Shown here one piece after another: positions 1 to 7,570 of a stretch of 64,000 nt of DNA. The position numbers were made by a program, and so were the translations under genes. Source of the stretch: Flavobacterium paronense (GTDB taxonomy: Bacteria > Bacteroidota > Bacteroidia > Flavobacteriales > Flavobacteriaceae); the NCBI RefSeq assembly GCF_030409795.1, contig NZ_JAUFQN010000019.1:2666001-2730000 (forward strand), read 5' to 3'. The notes beneath the pieces were generated by a model, which was not told the DNA's origin, did no database searches, and saw nothing but the letters and a program-made list of their open reading frames with translations. How positions within the stretch are numbered: position 1 is the stretch's first letter; each line of letters opens with the position of its first letter.

Positions 1-765
1 TGGCGCATTTCCCGAACCATAGGTTTCAAGGATAATTCCTTTTAAATTTGGAATGGCAACTATTGCTGACAAAACAGATTCATTAATACCTGGAAACATT
101 TTTACAATCACCACATTGTCGTCCATTTTTTTGTGGACCAATAATTTTTTACCGGATTGTTTTGGAAAAGCCAAATTAGCATTAACATTCAGATGAACGC
201 CAGATTCGGCCAACTGCTGATAATTAGGCGATGCAAAAGCATTAAAATGTTCGGCGTTTATTTTAGTAGTTCTGTTTCCTCGGTATAATTTGTATTCGAA
301 ATAGAGACAAACTTCATGTATTACTGATTTCCCTTTTTGTTGCAACGAAGCAATTTGTATTGCAGTAATCAGGTTTTCTTTAGCATCTGTTCTTAAATCT
401 CCTATGGGTAATTGTGAACCGGTAAACACAACCGGTTTATTCAAATTCTCCAACATAAAACTCAATGCTGATGCTGAATACGACATCGTATCTGAGCCAT
501 GAAGCACAACAAATCCGTCAAAATTGAAGTAGTTGCCTTCAATAATTTCTGCAATTTCAATCCACTTTTCCGGATTTATATTTGATGAATCGATAGGTTT
601 TTTAAAGGAAATAGTTTCAATATTGCAATCTAAATGTTTGAGTTCTGGAATCTTTTCCAATAATTTTTTAAAATTGAATGCTTTCAAAACACCCGTTTCA
701 AAATCTTTTATCATACCAATGGTTCCACCAGTATAAATTAAAAGTATATTGGGTTTAGTTTGCAT
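1..765 (-). CDS. ansA: Type I L-asparaginase, C-terminus cut by the window edge
   Basis: Hydrolyses L-asparagine to aspartate and ammonia in the cytoplasm. The start codon lies at 763-765 and 255 codons are visible; the C-terminus lies beyond base 1. Residues 8-16 carry the first active-site motif (IYTGGTIGM, nucleophilic Thr), and a second motif VVLHGSDTMSYSA supplies the Thr-Asp pair. FTGSQLPIGDLRTDA and YRGNRTTKINA are typical of bacterial type I asparaginases. No signal peptide is seen, which fits the cytoplasmic type I form. The start overlaps the end of the upstream acyltransferase gene by 11 bases, so the two are probably co-transcribed. The family call is firm; asparagine rather than glutamine preference is taken from the family. 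Confidence 0.93.
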   Translation of the reverse strand, partial: MQTKPNILLIYTGGTIGMIKDFETGVLKAFNFKKLLEKIPELKHLDCNIETISFKKPIDSSNINPEKWIEIAEIIEGNYFNFDGFVVLHGSDTMSYSASALSFMLENLNKPVVFTGSQLPIGDLRTDAKENLITAIQIASLQQKGKSVIHEVCLYFEYKLYRGNRTTKINAEHFNAFASPNYQQLAESGVHLNVNANLAFPKQSGKKLLVHKKMDDNVVIVKMFPGINESVLSAIVAIPNLKGIILETYGSGNAP

Positions 766-1891
766 TCAAATATTTTGATTTATTTACCACTGGGTTGGCG
801 TACATGGCTAAGAAGCTTTCAACCATTTGCGGATTTGTTTCGTCAATTTTCATTTCTAGTCTTCTCTCAAACAATGATTTTTCGTTTTCTGTATAGAAAT
901 TGTTATAGGTATTGGTTTTGTTCAATAAATCATATGCAATATAATTCGTTGGCCACAATTTATAGTTTTGCAAAATAGAATCGTCAATGGCTTGAGCCAA
1001 AGCTTGAACTTGTTTGTTTGTATTGTCAAATTCTTGTGCAATAAAATCTAATTCTTTGTTCAAAACATCTCCAACATGAATATGAATCCGTTTCTTTTGA
1101 CCAATGATTCCACTCAATAACGTAACAAAATCTTCATTTTTATCTTTGATGTAAATTTCATCATTGGCTTCAGCAATTAGCTGCGGCATTTTCAGAGCAT
1201 CTGTTGGATCATATTCATACGAAATGGAGACTGGAACAATTTTAATTTTCTTAAAATAATCCATTAAGTTCCCTTCGTCTGAACCCATTGCCAGCATTTT
1301 CAGAACACCAGAATGTGTTGCGTCATTACCATCTTTAGTTCTCCCTTCTCGTTGTGCAATCCAAACCGAACGATTTTCACGCAACAATAGTTGTCCAATA
1401 TATTCTGCCATTAATTTGGAACTTTGCAACAATTCTCTTGGTGATAAACCGCGTTGTACCAAAAAATTTCTATTCAGTTTTGCAAGCGTATTCATGAAAT
1501 CTCTCTTCACCAAATTATCTCCAATTGCTGAAGCTGTCATTACTAATCCGTGTTCAAATAAACATGCATTTAATAAAGAAGTGTCTAAAATAATATCTCT
1601 ATGGTTGGAAATAAAAAGATAAGAAGTATTTTTTTCTAGTTTTTCAAATCCCGAAGTTGATAAGCCATCCGAACTTTTTTCTAACACTTTCTTCAGCGCT
1701 TTGTATATAAAATTGCATTGAAAATCGCGAATAGAATGGGTTCTTTTCAACTGTTCTTTCCAAATTTCATCATCAAGTTCAGGGAAAGTAAAATTCATTA
1801 TTGCCTTCATCATTGGATGATTTACTGAGGCACAAATAGCTTCATTTACTTCGGTATCATAAAACGGACGAATTGCATCAAATCTTTGCAT
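755..1891 (-). CDS. PlsC-like glycerolipid acyltransferase
   Basis: Probable membrane-associated acyltransferase moving an acyl chain to a glycerophosphate or related lipid acceptor. Residues 94-103 read ISNHRDIILD, the block I region of the PlsC/GPAT family; His97 and Asp103 are five residues apart rather than the usual four, so Asp99 or Asp103 may fill the acidic role. A later stretch WIAQREGRTKDG resembles the substrate-phosphate-binding block. The 378-residue length exceeds simple PlsC proteins (about 250) and includes extra N- and C-terminal regions. No clear transmembrane helix is visible. It overlaps the asparaginase gene by 11 bases. The exact acceptor substrate is not known. Confidence 0.8.
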   Translation of the reverse strand: MQRFDAIRPFYDTEVNEAICASVNHPMMKAIMNFTFPELDDEIWKEQLKRTHSIRDFQCNFIYKALKKVLEKSSDGLSTSGFEKLEKNTSYLFISNHRDIILDTSLLNACLFEHGLVMTASAIGDNLVKRDFMNTLAKLNRNFLVQRGLSPRELLQSSKLMAEYIGQLLLRENRSVWIAQREGRTKDGNDATHSGVLKMLAMGSDEGNLMDYFKKIKIVPVSISYEYDPTDALKMPQLIAEANDEIYIKDKNEDFVTLLSGIIGQKKRIHIHVGDVLNKELDFIAQEFDNTNKQVQALAQAIDDSILQNYKLWPTNYIAYDLLNKTNTYNNFYTENEKSLFERRLEMKIDETNPQMVESFLAMYANPVVNKSKYLNAN

Positions 1892-1955
1892 CTTGGCTTA
1901 CAATTTTACAGGAACAAAAGAACAAAAAAAAAGTCAATTTTTGTTATATTTTGGT

Positions 1956-2723
1956 TTAAATCCCAAAAATGGATTTAGAATTTTCGGTTGTAATTCGGGC
2001 AATTTCTTCTATTGGTAATTGATAAATCTCTGATAATTTTTCGGCAACCAATTTGATATAACTGCTTTCGTTTCGTTTGCCCCGAAATGGAACTGGGGCT
2101 AAATAAGGCGAATCTGTTTCGAGAACAATATGTTTCAAATCGATTTCATGTAAAAACTGGTCAATCTTTCCGTTTTTAAAAGTGGCAACTCCGCCTATTC
2201 CGAGTTTCATATTCAAATCTATTGCTCTTTTGGCTTGACCGAAATCGCCTGTAAAGCAATGAAAAATACCAAACAAATCGGCGGCGCGTTCGCTATCCAA
2301 AACTTCAAAAACTTCATCAAATGCATCACGACAATGAATGTTTATAGCTAATTTATATTTTTTGGCTAATTGAATTTGGTGTTGAAACGCATGTTGTTGT
2401 TGTTTCAAGAAAGTTTTATCCCAAAACAAATCGATTCCAATTTCGCCTACAGCGTAGAACTTTCTTTTTGTTAATTCGGTTTCAACATGGGCCAATTCTT
2501 CTAGGTAATTTTCCTTTACATACGTTGGATGCAAACCCATCATCAGAAAAATATTTTGAGGGAATTGTGCTTCTAAATTATACATTTTTTGAGTATAACC
2601 AGAATCAATCGATGGAACGAAAAAACGGGAAACTCCAGCATCAATGGCGTGCTGAATCATTTCGGATCTGTCGTTTTCAAATTCTTCGGAATAAAGATGT
2701 GTATGCGTATCGGTTAAAATCAT
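1956..2723 (-). CDS. tatD: TatD family metal-dependent deoxyribonuclease
   Basis: Cytoplasmic amidohydrolase-fold nuclease of the TatD/YcfH family, generally linked to 3'-5' DNA processing and repair. The N-terminus reads ILTDTHTHLYS, giving the HxH metal pair (His7, His9). Further ligand motifs are AVGEIGIDLFWD (metal-bridging Glu), NIHCRDAFDE (His) and VLETDSPYLAP (Asp plus substrate loop). The 255-residue length is normal. It sits 64 bases upstream of the acyltransferase on the same strand and may share its transcript. The start is the first Met, directly before the conserved strand. Confidence 0.93.
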   Translation of the reverse strand: MILTDTHTHLYSEEFENDRSEMIQHAIDAGVSRFFVPSIDSGYTQKMYNLEAQFPQNIFLMMGLHPTYVKENYLEELAHVETELTKRKFYAVGEIGIDLFWDKTFLKQQQHAFQHQIQLAKKYKLAINIHCRDAFDEVFEVLDSERAADLFGIFHCFTGDFGQAKRAIDLNMKLGIGGVATFKNGKIDQFLHEIDLKHIVLETDSPYLAPVPFRGKRNESSYIKLVAEKLSEIYQLPIEEIARITTENSKSIFGI

Positions 2724-2826
2724 TAGGTAAGAAGTAGCTAAGTTTCTGAGTGGCTAATGTACTAAGTTTAGCTTGATTTTTTAGCGTGTTAGATTTTTAG
2801 ATTACATTTGAAATTCATTTTATTAT

Positions 2827-3264
2827 ATGAAACAGCTACAGGACTTACTCAAAAAAGAAAAGTACAAGAAAATAAATTTCAAAGTTTCAGAAACCCAGCA
2901 TTTGTTGGTTAAGGCTACTATTAATGGAGTTTCGGGAAATTTTATTTTAGATACTGGTGCTTCCAATAGTTGCGTTGGGTTTGAAGGCATTGATAAATTT
3001 GGATTAAAAGCTGGAAAGTCAAAAACCAAAGCTTCTGGAGCCGGAGCCACAGGAATGTTTACACAATTGGCCAAAAATAATTTGCTACAAATTGGTCGTT
3101 GGAAAACTTTGGATTTTCATTTAGTTATTTTTGATTTGTCACATGTAAATGAAGCATTGCAACAACACAAGGCCAAACCAGTCCATGGTATAATAGGTGC
3201 CGATATCTTGCTGGAAGGTAAAGCGATTATTGATTATTATAATCATTGTTTGTATTTGAAATAG
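2827..3264 (+). CDS. Retropepsin-like aspartic protease-fold protein
   Basis: Single-domain clan AA aspartic protease homologue of 145 residues. The motif [12 protein letters not shown] contains the catalytic-type DTGA triad (Asp42-Thr43-Gly44), and near the C-terminus [19 protein letters not shown] matches the hydrophobic-Gly psi-loop signature. Such proteins act as homodimers, each subunit giving one Asp. No signal peptide is seen, so it is probably cytoplasmic. Its 3' end overlaps the convergent MFS gene by 38 bases. The natural substrate is unknown; the fold call is firmer than proteolytic activity. Confidence 0.8.
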   Translation: MKQLQDLLKKEKYKKINFKVSETQHLLVKATINGVSGNFILDTGASNSCVGFEGIDKFGLKAGKSKTKASGAGATGMFTQLAKNNLLQIGRWKTLDFHLVIFDLSHVNEALQQHKAKPVHGIIGADILLEGKAIIDYYNHCLYLK

Positions 3265-4474
3265 TATGTTTTCTTAAGGAGTAAATAGCAATAACAGTAC
3301 TCAATAACATCAAAAATCCTCCTAAAATAAAAGGTGCACCAGCCAATTGAAATGGTGCTTCTTTGTGTGTAAAAAAGTAAAATGTATTGGTCATCATTGG
3401 TGGGCCAATAATTGCAGAAGCACTCATTAAACTAGCCATTGTTCCTTGAATTTCACCTTGCTCATTCGACGGAACTTTTGAAGAAATTGTTGCCTGCAAT
3501 GCCGGACCAGCAATGCCGCCTAAGCAATACGGAATTAAAAACACAAACATCATCCAACTTTGGCTAGCAAAAGCAAAGAGCAACATTCCGATGGTGTAAA
3601 GCGCTAAACCAATGTAAATGCTTTTTTCGTTACCTAATTTTGGACTTGTCCAACGAATTAATCCGCCTTGAACAACTCCGACTAAAAGTCCAACTACACC
3701 AAGCGAAATTCCGACCATTTTTTCATCCCATTTGAATCGATACATTGTGAAAAAACTCCAATTGCTATGAACAGCGTGCGAACCAACATATAAAAGAAAA
3801 ACGGCTAACATTAGGCCAATTAACGAAGGATGTTTTTTTAAATTTAAGAAGGCAGTAATAGGATTGGCGCGTTTCCATTCAAATGCCCTTCTGTTTTCTT
3901 TAGCTAATGATTCGGGTAAAATAAAATAGCCATATAGAAAATTCAACATGCACAAAATTGCGGCAGCATAAAACGGAACTCTCGAACCAAATTGCCCTAA
4001 CAATCCTCCAATTACTGGTCCAATAATAAAGCCTAAACCAAAAGCAGCTCCAATCATTCCGAAGTTTTTGGCTCTATTTTCTGGTGTACTTACATCGGCA
4101 ATATAGGCAGATGCTGTTGTTATACTCGCGCCTGTTAAACCCGCAATAATTCTTCCCACAAAAAGCCAGATAATCGTTGGTGAAAATGCTAGTAAAAGAT
4201 AATCTAAGGCGAAAGCAAAAAGCGATATCAAGATAATTGGTCTTCTCCCAAATTTATCGCTCAAATTACCTATTAACGGTGCGCAAATGAATTGCGTAAT
4301 GGCATAAGCAAAAGTCAGCCAACCACCATATTTTGCGGCTTCACTTATATCGCCATGAATGAGTTCTTTTATTAATTTTGGTATAACTGGAATAATAATT
4401 CCCCAGCCTGTAATATCGATAAGCATTGTAATAAAAATAAATCCTATCGCTGCTTGTTTTTGGTTTTTCTTCAT
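3227..4474 (-). CDS. MFS transporter, TetA-like drug exporter subfamily
   Basis: Inner-membrane proton-driven exporter of 415 residues with about 12 hydrophobic segments. The loop between TM2 and TM3 carries [12 protein letters not shown], the MFS motif A. The segment around [15 protein letters not shown] in TM5 matches motif C of the 12-TM drug-proton antiporters, and the overall pattern resembles TetA-type transporters. No regulator gene is adjacent. The C-terminus overlaps the convergent retropepsin gene by 38 bases. The substrate cannot be read from the sequence; tetracycline resistance should not be assumed. Confidence 0.85.
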   Translation of the reverse strand: MKKNQKQAAIGFIFITMLIDITGWGIIIPVIPKLIKELIHGDISEAAKYGGWLTFAYAITQFICAPLIGNLSDKFGRRPIILISLFAFALDYLLLAFSPTIIWLFVGRIIAGLTGASITTASAYIADVSTPENRAKNFGMIGAAFGLGFIIGPVIGGLLGQFGSRVPFYAAAILCMLNFLYGYFILPESLAKENRRAFEWKRANPITAFLNLKKHPSLIGLMLAVFLLYVGSHAVHSNWSFFTMYRFKWDEKMVGISLGVVGLLVGVVQGGLIRWTSPKLGNEKSIYIGLALYTIGMLLFAFASQSWMMFVFLIPYCLGGIAGPALQATISSKVPSNEQGEIQGTMASLMSASAIIGPPMMTNTFYFFTHKEAPFQLAGAPFILGGFLMLLSTVIAIYSLRKHTISNTNNDYNNQ

Positions 4475-4501
4475 GTCTTAGAATGAAATGCTAAAATAAC
4501 G

Positions 4502-4537
4502 AAAATCCCGCTTAGAAAACTAAGCGGGATTTTTTTT
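4502..4537 (-). terminator. Intrinsic terminator, bidirectional hairpin
   Basis: A perfect 14-bp stem (4502-4515 with 4520-4533, arms ending CCCGCTTAG/CTAAGCGGG) with an AAAA loop lies 50 bases after the stop of the secreted-protein gene read on the minus strand and just before the MFS start. T runs are present on both strands, longer on the plus strand. Confidence 0.8.
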
Positions 4538-4585
4538 GTTACAGTAACGATGTTTTGAACTGCATTAAAAATTTAAATTTTCAGT

Positions 4586-5872
4586 CTATTTTTTAATGAA
4601 TTTTGAAGTTGATTCTGTTCCATCACTCATTTTCATTTTGGTTATGTAAATACCTGATTGAAGTCCAATTGTTTGTAATGTTGTTGTGTTACTTTTAACA
4701 CTCTTTTTTATGACTTCTTGCCCTAATAAATTATAAATCGATACTTCTTGAATTTGATTATTAGCTTCAATTGTCATTTGATTTGCTACAGGATTTGGAT
4801 ATGTTTTTACATTTAAAATATTGAAAGAAGGAGTTGACAATCCATCTGAAAAAGCGACATCGTCAAAATAGTAGGTTGAATTTGGGCCACCGTCACCTTG
4901 CGTTCCAAAGTCGAAGAAAAATACAATTTTGTTGTCATTATTATTTACAGGAGGAAATAAGGTTGGTGAGTTATAATCAAATAGTAATTCTTCCCAAACA
5001 TTTGCGTTTGTAATTGTTGCTTCTGTTTCAAAAGCACCATTATCAAAATCTACTGGACTTCCTTCAAATTTCAACATAAGTTTTTTCCCTGCTACTGGAG
5101 ACCAAACTTTTACCTTAACTATTTTAGTTGTTGATGAGAAATCGATTGGGCCATCCATTTGAATTACAGCACCACCATATACTTCGCCAGGGCTTTTTAT
5201 CATTTTGGCAACTTTAGCACTTGTGTTTATACCGGAAATATCTGGATTTGGAATTATTGTCACATCGCCTCCGGCAAAACCAATAAATGGATAGGAAACA
5301 GTTGTAGATTCAAAATCCATAGGCAAAACAGGTAATTGTAAAATAGGACCTGTACCGGCAGATTGGGTTACGTCATCAAATAAATAAGTTGAATTTGGGC
5401 CACCGTCTCCTTGCGTACCAATGTCAAAAATAAAAACTATCTGATTATTTAAATTATTGACAGCATCCGAAGAAAAATCAAAAGTTAATTCTTCCCAAAC
5501 ATTTGCGGTGGTTATGGGTGCAGATAATTTTTCGAAAAAAAATCCTGGCCCTTCAAATTTCAATAATAATTTTTTCCCCGCTACTGGAGATAATACTTTA
5601 ACTTTAAACACTCTATCCGTTGTTAAATCAATTGGTGCCGCCATAGTTATTTTACTTCCTGCCCAAACTGCTCCCGGACTTTTAACCAGTTGCATAACAG
5701 TTGCACTCGTGTTTATTCCTGAAATTTGTGGGTTTGGAATCTTTGTGGCAACACCGCCATCAAAATCAGTAAATGGATAAAGTGTTGTTGCCGATTCAAA
5801 ATCCAAAGGAAGCGTTTGTGAGAAGCCTAATTGAAAAATGACTAAAGAAAATAAAATGGTAATTTTTTTCAT
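4586..5872 (-). CDS. Secreted duplicated-domain protein with T9SS type A sorting tail
   Basis: Exported protein of 428 residues. Residues 1-18 form a signal peptide (hydrophobic run ending LGFSQ). Two tandem copies of a roughly 155-residue beta-rich domain follow (about 20-172 and 183-343); both have PLDFES/PMDFES starts, an IPNP-ISGINTSA motif, SPVAGKKL-LKFEG and GTQGDGGPNSTY-FDDV endings, resembling carbohydrate-binding-like modules. Residues 350-428 are a type IX secretion sorting domain (KTYPNPV, IYNLLGQEV, GIYITKM, final FIKK). It would cross the outer membrane through T9SS and be released or anchored. No catalytic residues are evident; binding to glycan is inference. Confidence 0.88.
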   Translation of the reverse strand: MKKITILFSLVIFQLGFSQTLPLDFESATTLYPFTDFDGGVATKIPNPQISGINTSATVMQLVKSPGAVWAGSKITMAAPIDLTTDRVFKVKVLSPVAGKKLLLKFEGPGFFFEKLSAPITTANVWEELTFDFSSDAVNNLNNQIVFIFDIGTQGDGGPNSTYLFDDVTQSAGTGPILQLPVLPMDFESTTVSYPFIGFAGGDVTIIPNPDISGINTSAKVAKMIKSPGEVYGGAVIQMDGPIDFSSTTKIVKVKVWSPVAGKKLMLKFEGSPVDFDNGAFETEATITNANVWEELLFDYNSPTLFPPVNNNDNKIVFFFDFGTQGDGGPNSTYYFDDVAFSDGLSTPSFNILNVKTYPNPVANQMTIEANNQIQEVSIYNLLGQEVIKKSVKSNTTTLQTIGLQSGIYITKMKMSDGTESTSKFIKK

Positions 5873-6131
5873 GTTTTGTAATTGAATTTTATCTTTCCAA
5901 ATTTAATTATTATGCTTTTGAATCATTAAAAAAATAGTATATAAAAACTATACAATAAATAGATGTCAAAGGCTTATTTAAAAAAACATCAAGCAAATGG
6001 TGGTTTTAAAAACTTCTTAATCCATTCTATATTCTTTCTCAACTTAGTTTTTAAAAAAAATTGTATACTAAATGTTGATGTAATTATACTCTGTAGCAAA
6101 ACTCAAAAAGTCTCATTTACGGGATAAAAAA
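5873..6131. other. Intergenic region, AT-rich
   Basis: This gap holds the leader of the minus-strand secreted-protein gene. On the minus strand a TAnnTTTG-type -7 box (CAAATTTA read on plus, 5898-5905) lies about 25 bases before the start codon, with no good -33 partner. The rest is AT-rich with no supported gene. Confidence 0.45.
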
Positions 6132-6161
6132 AATCCTTTCAGTACATAAACTAAAAGGATT
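6132..6161 (-). terminator. Intrinsic terminator of sucAB
   Basis: On the minus strand an 8-bp stem (AATCCTTT/AAAGGATT, loop of 14) is followed by a run of eight T just 25 bases after the sucB stop codon. Confidence 0.7.
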
Positions 6162-6185
6162 CTATATCTATAAAATTAAAATTAA

Positions 6186-7412
6186 TTACAATTCCAATGC
6201 TCTCTTAACATTGTTATCCATTAATAACTCTTCTGGTTTTTCTAGTGCTTCTTTCACGGCTACTAAAAATCCGACTGATTCGCGACCGTCAATTATTCGG
6301 TGGTCATAAGAAAGTGCCACGAACATTACTGGTGCAATTACAATTTGCCCGTTTTTCACTATGGCTCTTTCAACAACATTGTGCATTCCGAGAATTCCTG
6401 ATTGCGGTGGATTAATAATTGGAGTAGATAACATACTTCCAAAAACACCTCCGTTTGAAATAGTAAACGTTCCTCCTGTCATTTCATCAACCGTAATTTG
6501 TCCGTCACGAGCACGAATTGCTAATCGTTTGATTTCGGCTTCCACACCCCTGAATGATAATGTTTCTGCGCTTCTCATTACAGGCACCATCAATCCTTTT
6601 GGTCCGGAAACTGCCACTGAAATATCGCAGAAATTGTATGAGATTTTTTCTTGACCATCAATCATTGAATTTACATCTGGATACAGTTGTAATGCTCTAG
6701 TAACTGCTTTAGTAAAGAAAGACATGAAGCCTAATCCTAATCCGTGTTTGGCTTTAAATTCTTCTTTGTATTGTTCACGCAAAGCATAAATGGCTGTCAT
6801 ATCAACTTCATTGAACGTAGTTAACATAGCTGTTTCATTTTTTGCGGCTACTAATCTTTCAGCTACCTTACGACGCAACATGGATAATTTTGTTCTTTCC
6901 GAACCACGGTTTCCTCCGGTTGGTGTTCCCATGGATGGCACTGCATTTACTGCGTCATCTTTGGTAATTCTTCCGTCTCTGCCGGTTCCAACTATATCAG
7001 ACGGCTGAATGCTTTTCTCGTCTAATATTTTTTTGGCTGCTGGAGATGGAGCTTGAGCTGCATATGTTTTGGCTACAACTGGAGCCGCTTTAGTTTCTTC
7101 TTTTTTTGGTGTTGCTGCAACCACTGAAGCATCTTTAACTTCTGCCGCCACCGTAGCATTTCCGCTTGGTTTGGCCGCATCAGTATCTATTAAACAAACT
7201 ACAGCACCAACGGCAACCGCATCGCCTTCTGCTGCTTTAAGTGTAATTATTCCGCTTGCTTCTGCTGGTAATTCAAGTGTGGCTTTATCAGAATCAACCT
7301 CAGCTATAGCTTGGTCTTTTTCTACATAATCGCCGTCTTTTACTAACCAAGTAGCAATTTCAACTTCTTTTATCGATTCGCCCGGTGATGGGACTTTCAT
7401 TTCTAAAATCAT
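6186..7412 (-). CDS. sucB: 2-oxoglutarate dehydrogenase E2, dihydrolipoyl succinyltransferase
   Basis: Core subunit of the 2-oxoglutarate dehydrogenase complex; transfers the succinyl group from lipoate to CoA in the TCA cycle. Residues 1-75 form one lipoyl domain with Lys43 in EVDSDKATLELPA. An Ala/Pro/Lys-rich linker leads to a peripheral-subunit-binding domain (about 120-158, SPAAKKILDE to VGTGRDGRITKDD). The catalytic domain ends with YDHRIIDGRE, giving the HxxxDG active site at His371-Asp375. The 408-residue length matches SucB. It lies 158 bases downstream of sucA on the same strand with a hairpin element between them. Confidence 0.97.
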   Translation of the reverse strand: MILEMKVPSPGESIKEVEIATWLVKDGDYVEKDQAIAEVDSDKATLELPAEASGIITLKAAEGDAVAVGAVVCLIDTDAAKPSGNATVAAEVKDASVVAATPKKEETKAAPVVAKTYAAQAPSPAAKKILDEKSIQPSDIVGTGRDGRITKDDAVNAVPSMGTPTGGNRGSERTKLSMLRRKVAERLVAAKNETAMLTTFNEVDMTAIYALREQYKEEFKAKHGLGLGFMSFFTKAVTRALQLYPDVNSMIDGQEKISYNFCDISVAVSGPKGLMVPVMRSAETLSFRGVEAEIKRLAIRARDGQITVDEMTGGTFTISNGGVFGSMLSTPIINPPQSGILGMHNVVERAIVKNGQIVIAPVMFVALSYDHRIIDGRESVGFLVAVKEALEKPEELLMDNNVKRALEL

Positions 7413-7444
7413 CTTTATAATTTTATAGTGTTGTTTATATTTTT

Positions 7445-7550
7445 TAGCCCTGATTGCAGCAAGTATCCTTTTTTGTTAGAAAATTGCCTCTCGACTGCGC
7501 TCGAGGTGACAAAAAAGATACTGCGGAAAGCGGGAAATAGCTCCTGAAAT
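7445..7550. repeat. Palindromic intergenic element between sucA and sucB
   Basis: Nested inverted repeats fill most of the gap. The inner stem is CCTCTCGA/TCGAGG around 7487-7506. The outer arms are GTATCCTTTTTTGT (about 7463-7476) and ACAAAAAAGATAC (about 7510-7522) with small indels. The form is that of a REP-like repeat and it may shape mRNA between the two genes. Confidence 0.6.
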
Positions 7551-7570
7551 AAACTAAGAATAAATCCTAA

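Noticed and set aside
3227..4474. Tetracycline resistance gene
   Set aside because: General TetA-like MFS motifs are present but nothing defines tetracycline as substrate, and there is no adjacent tetR.
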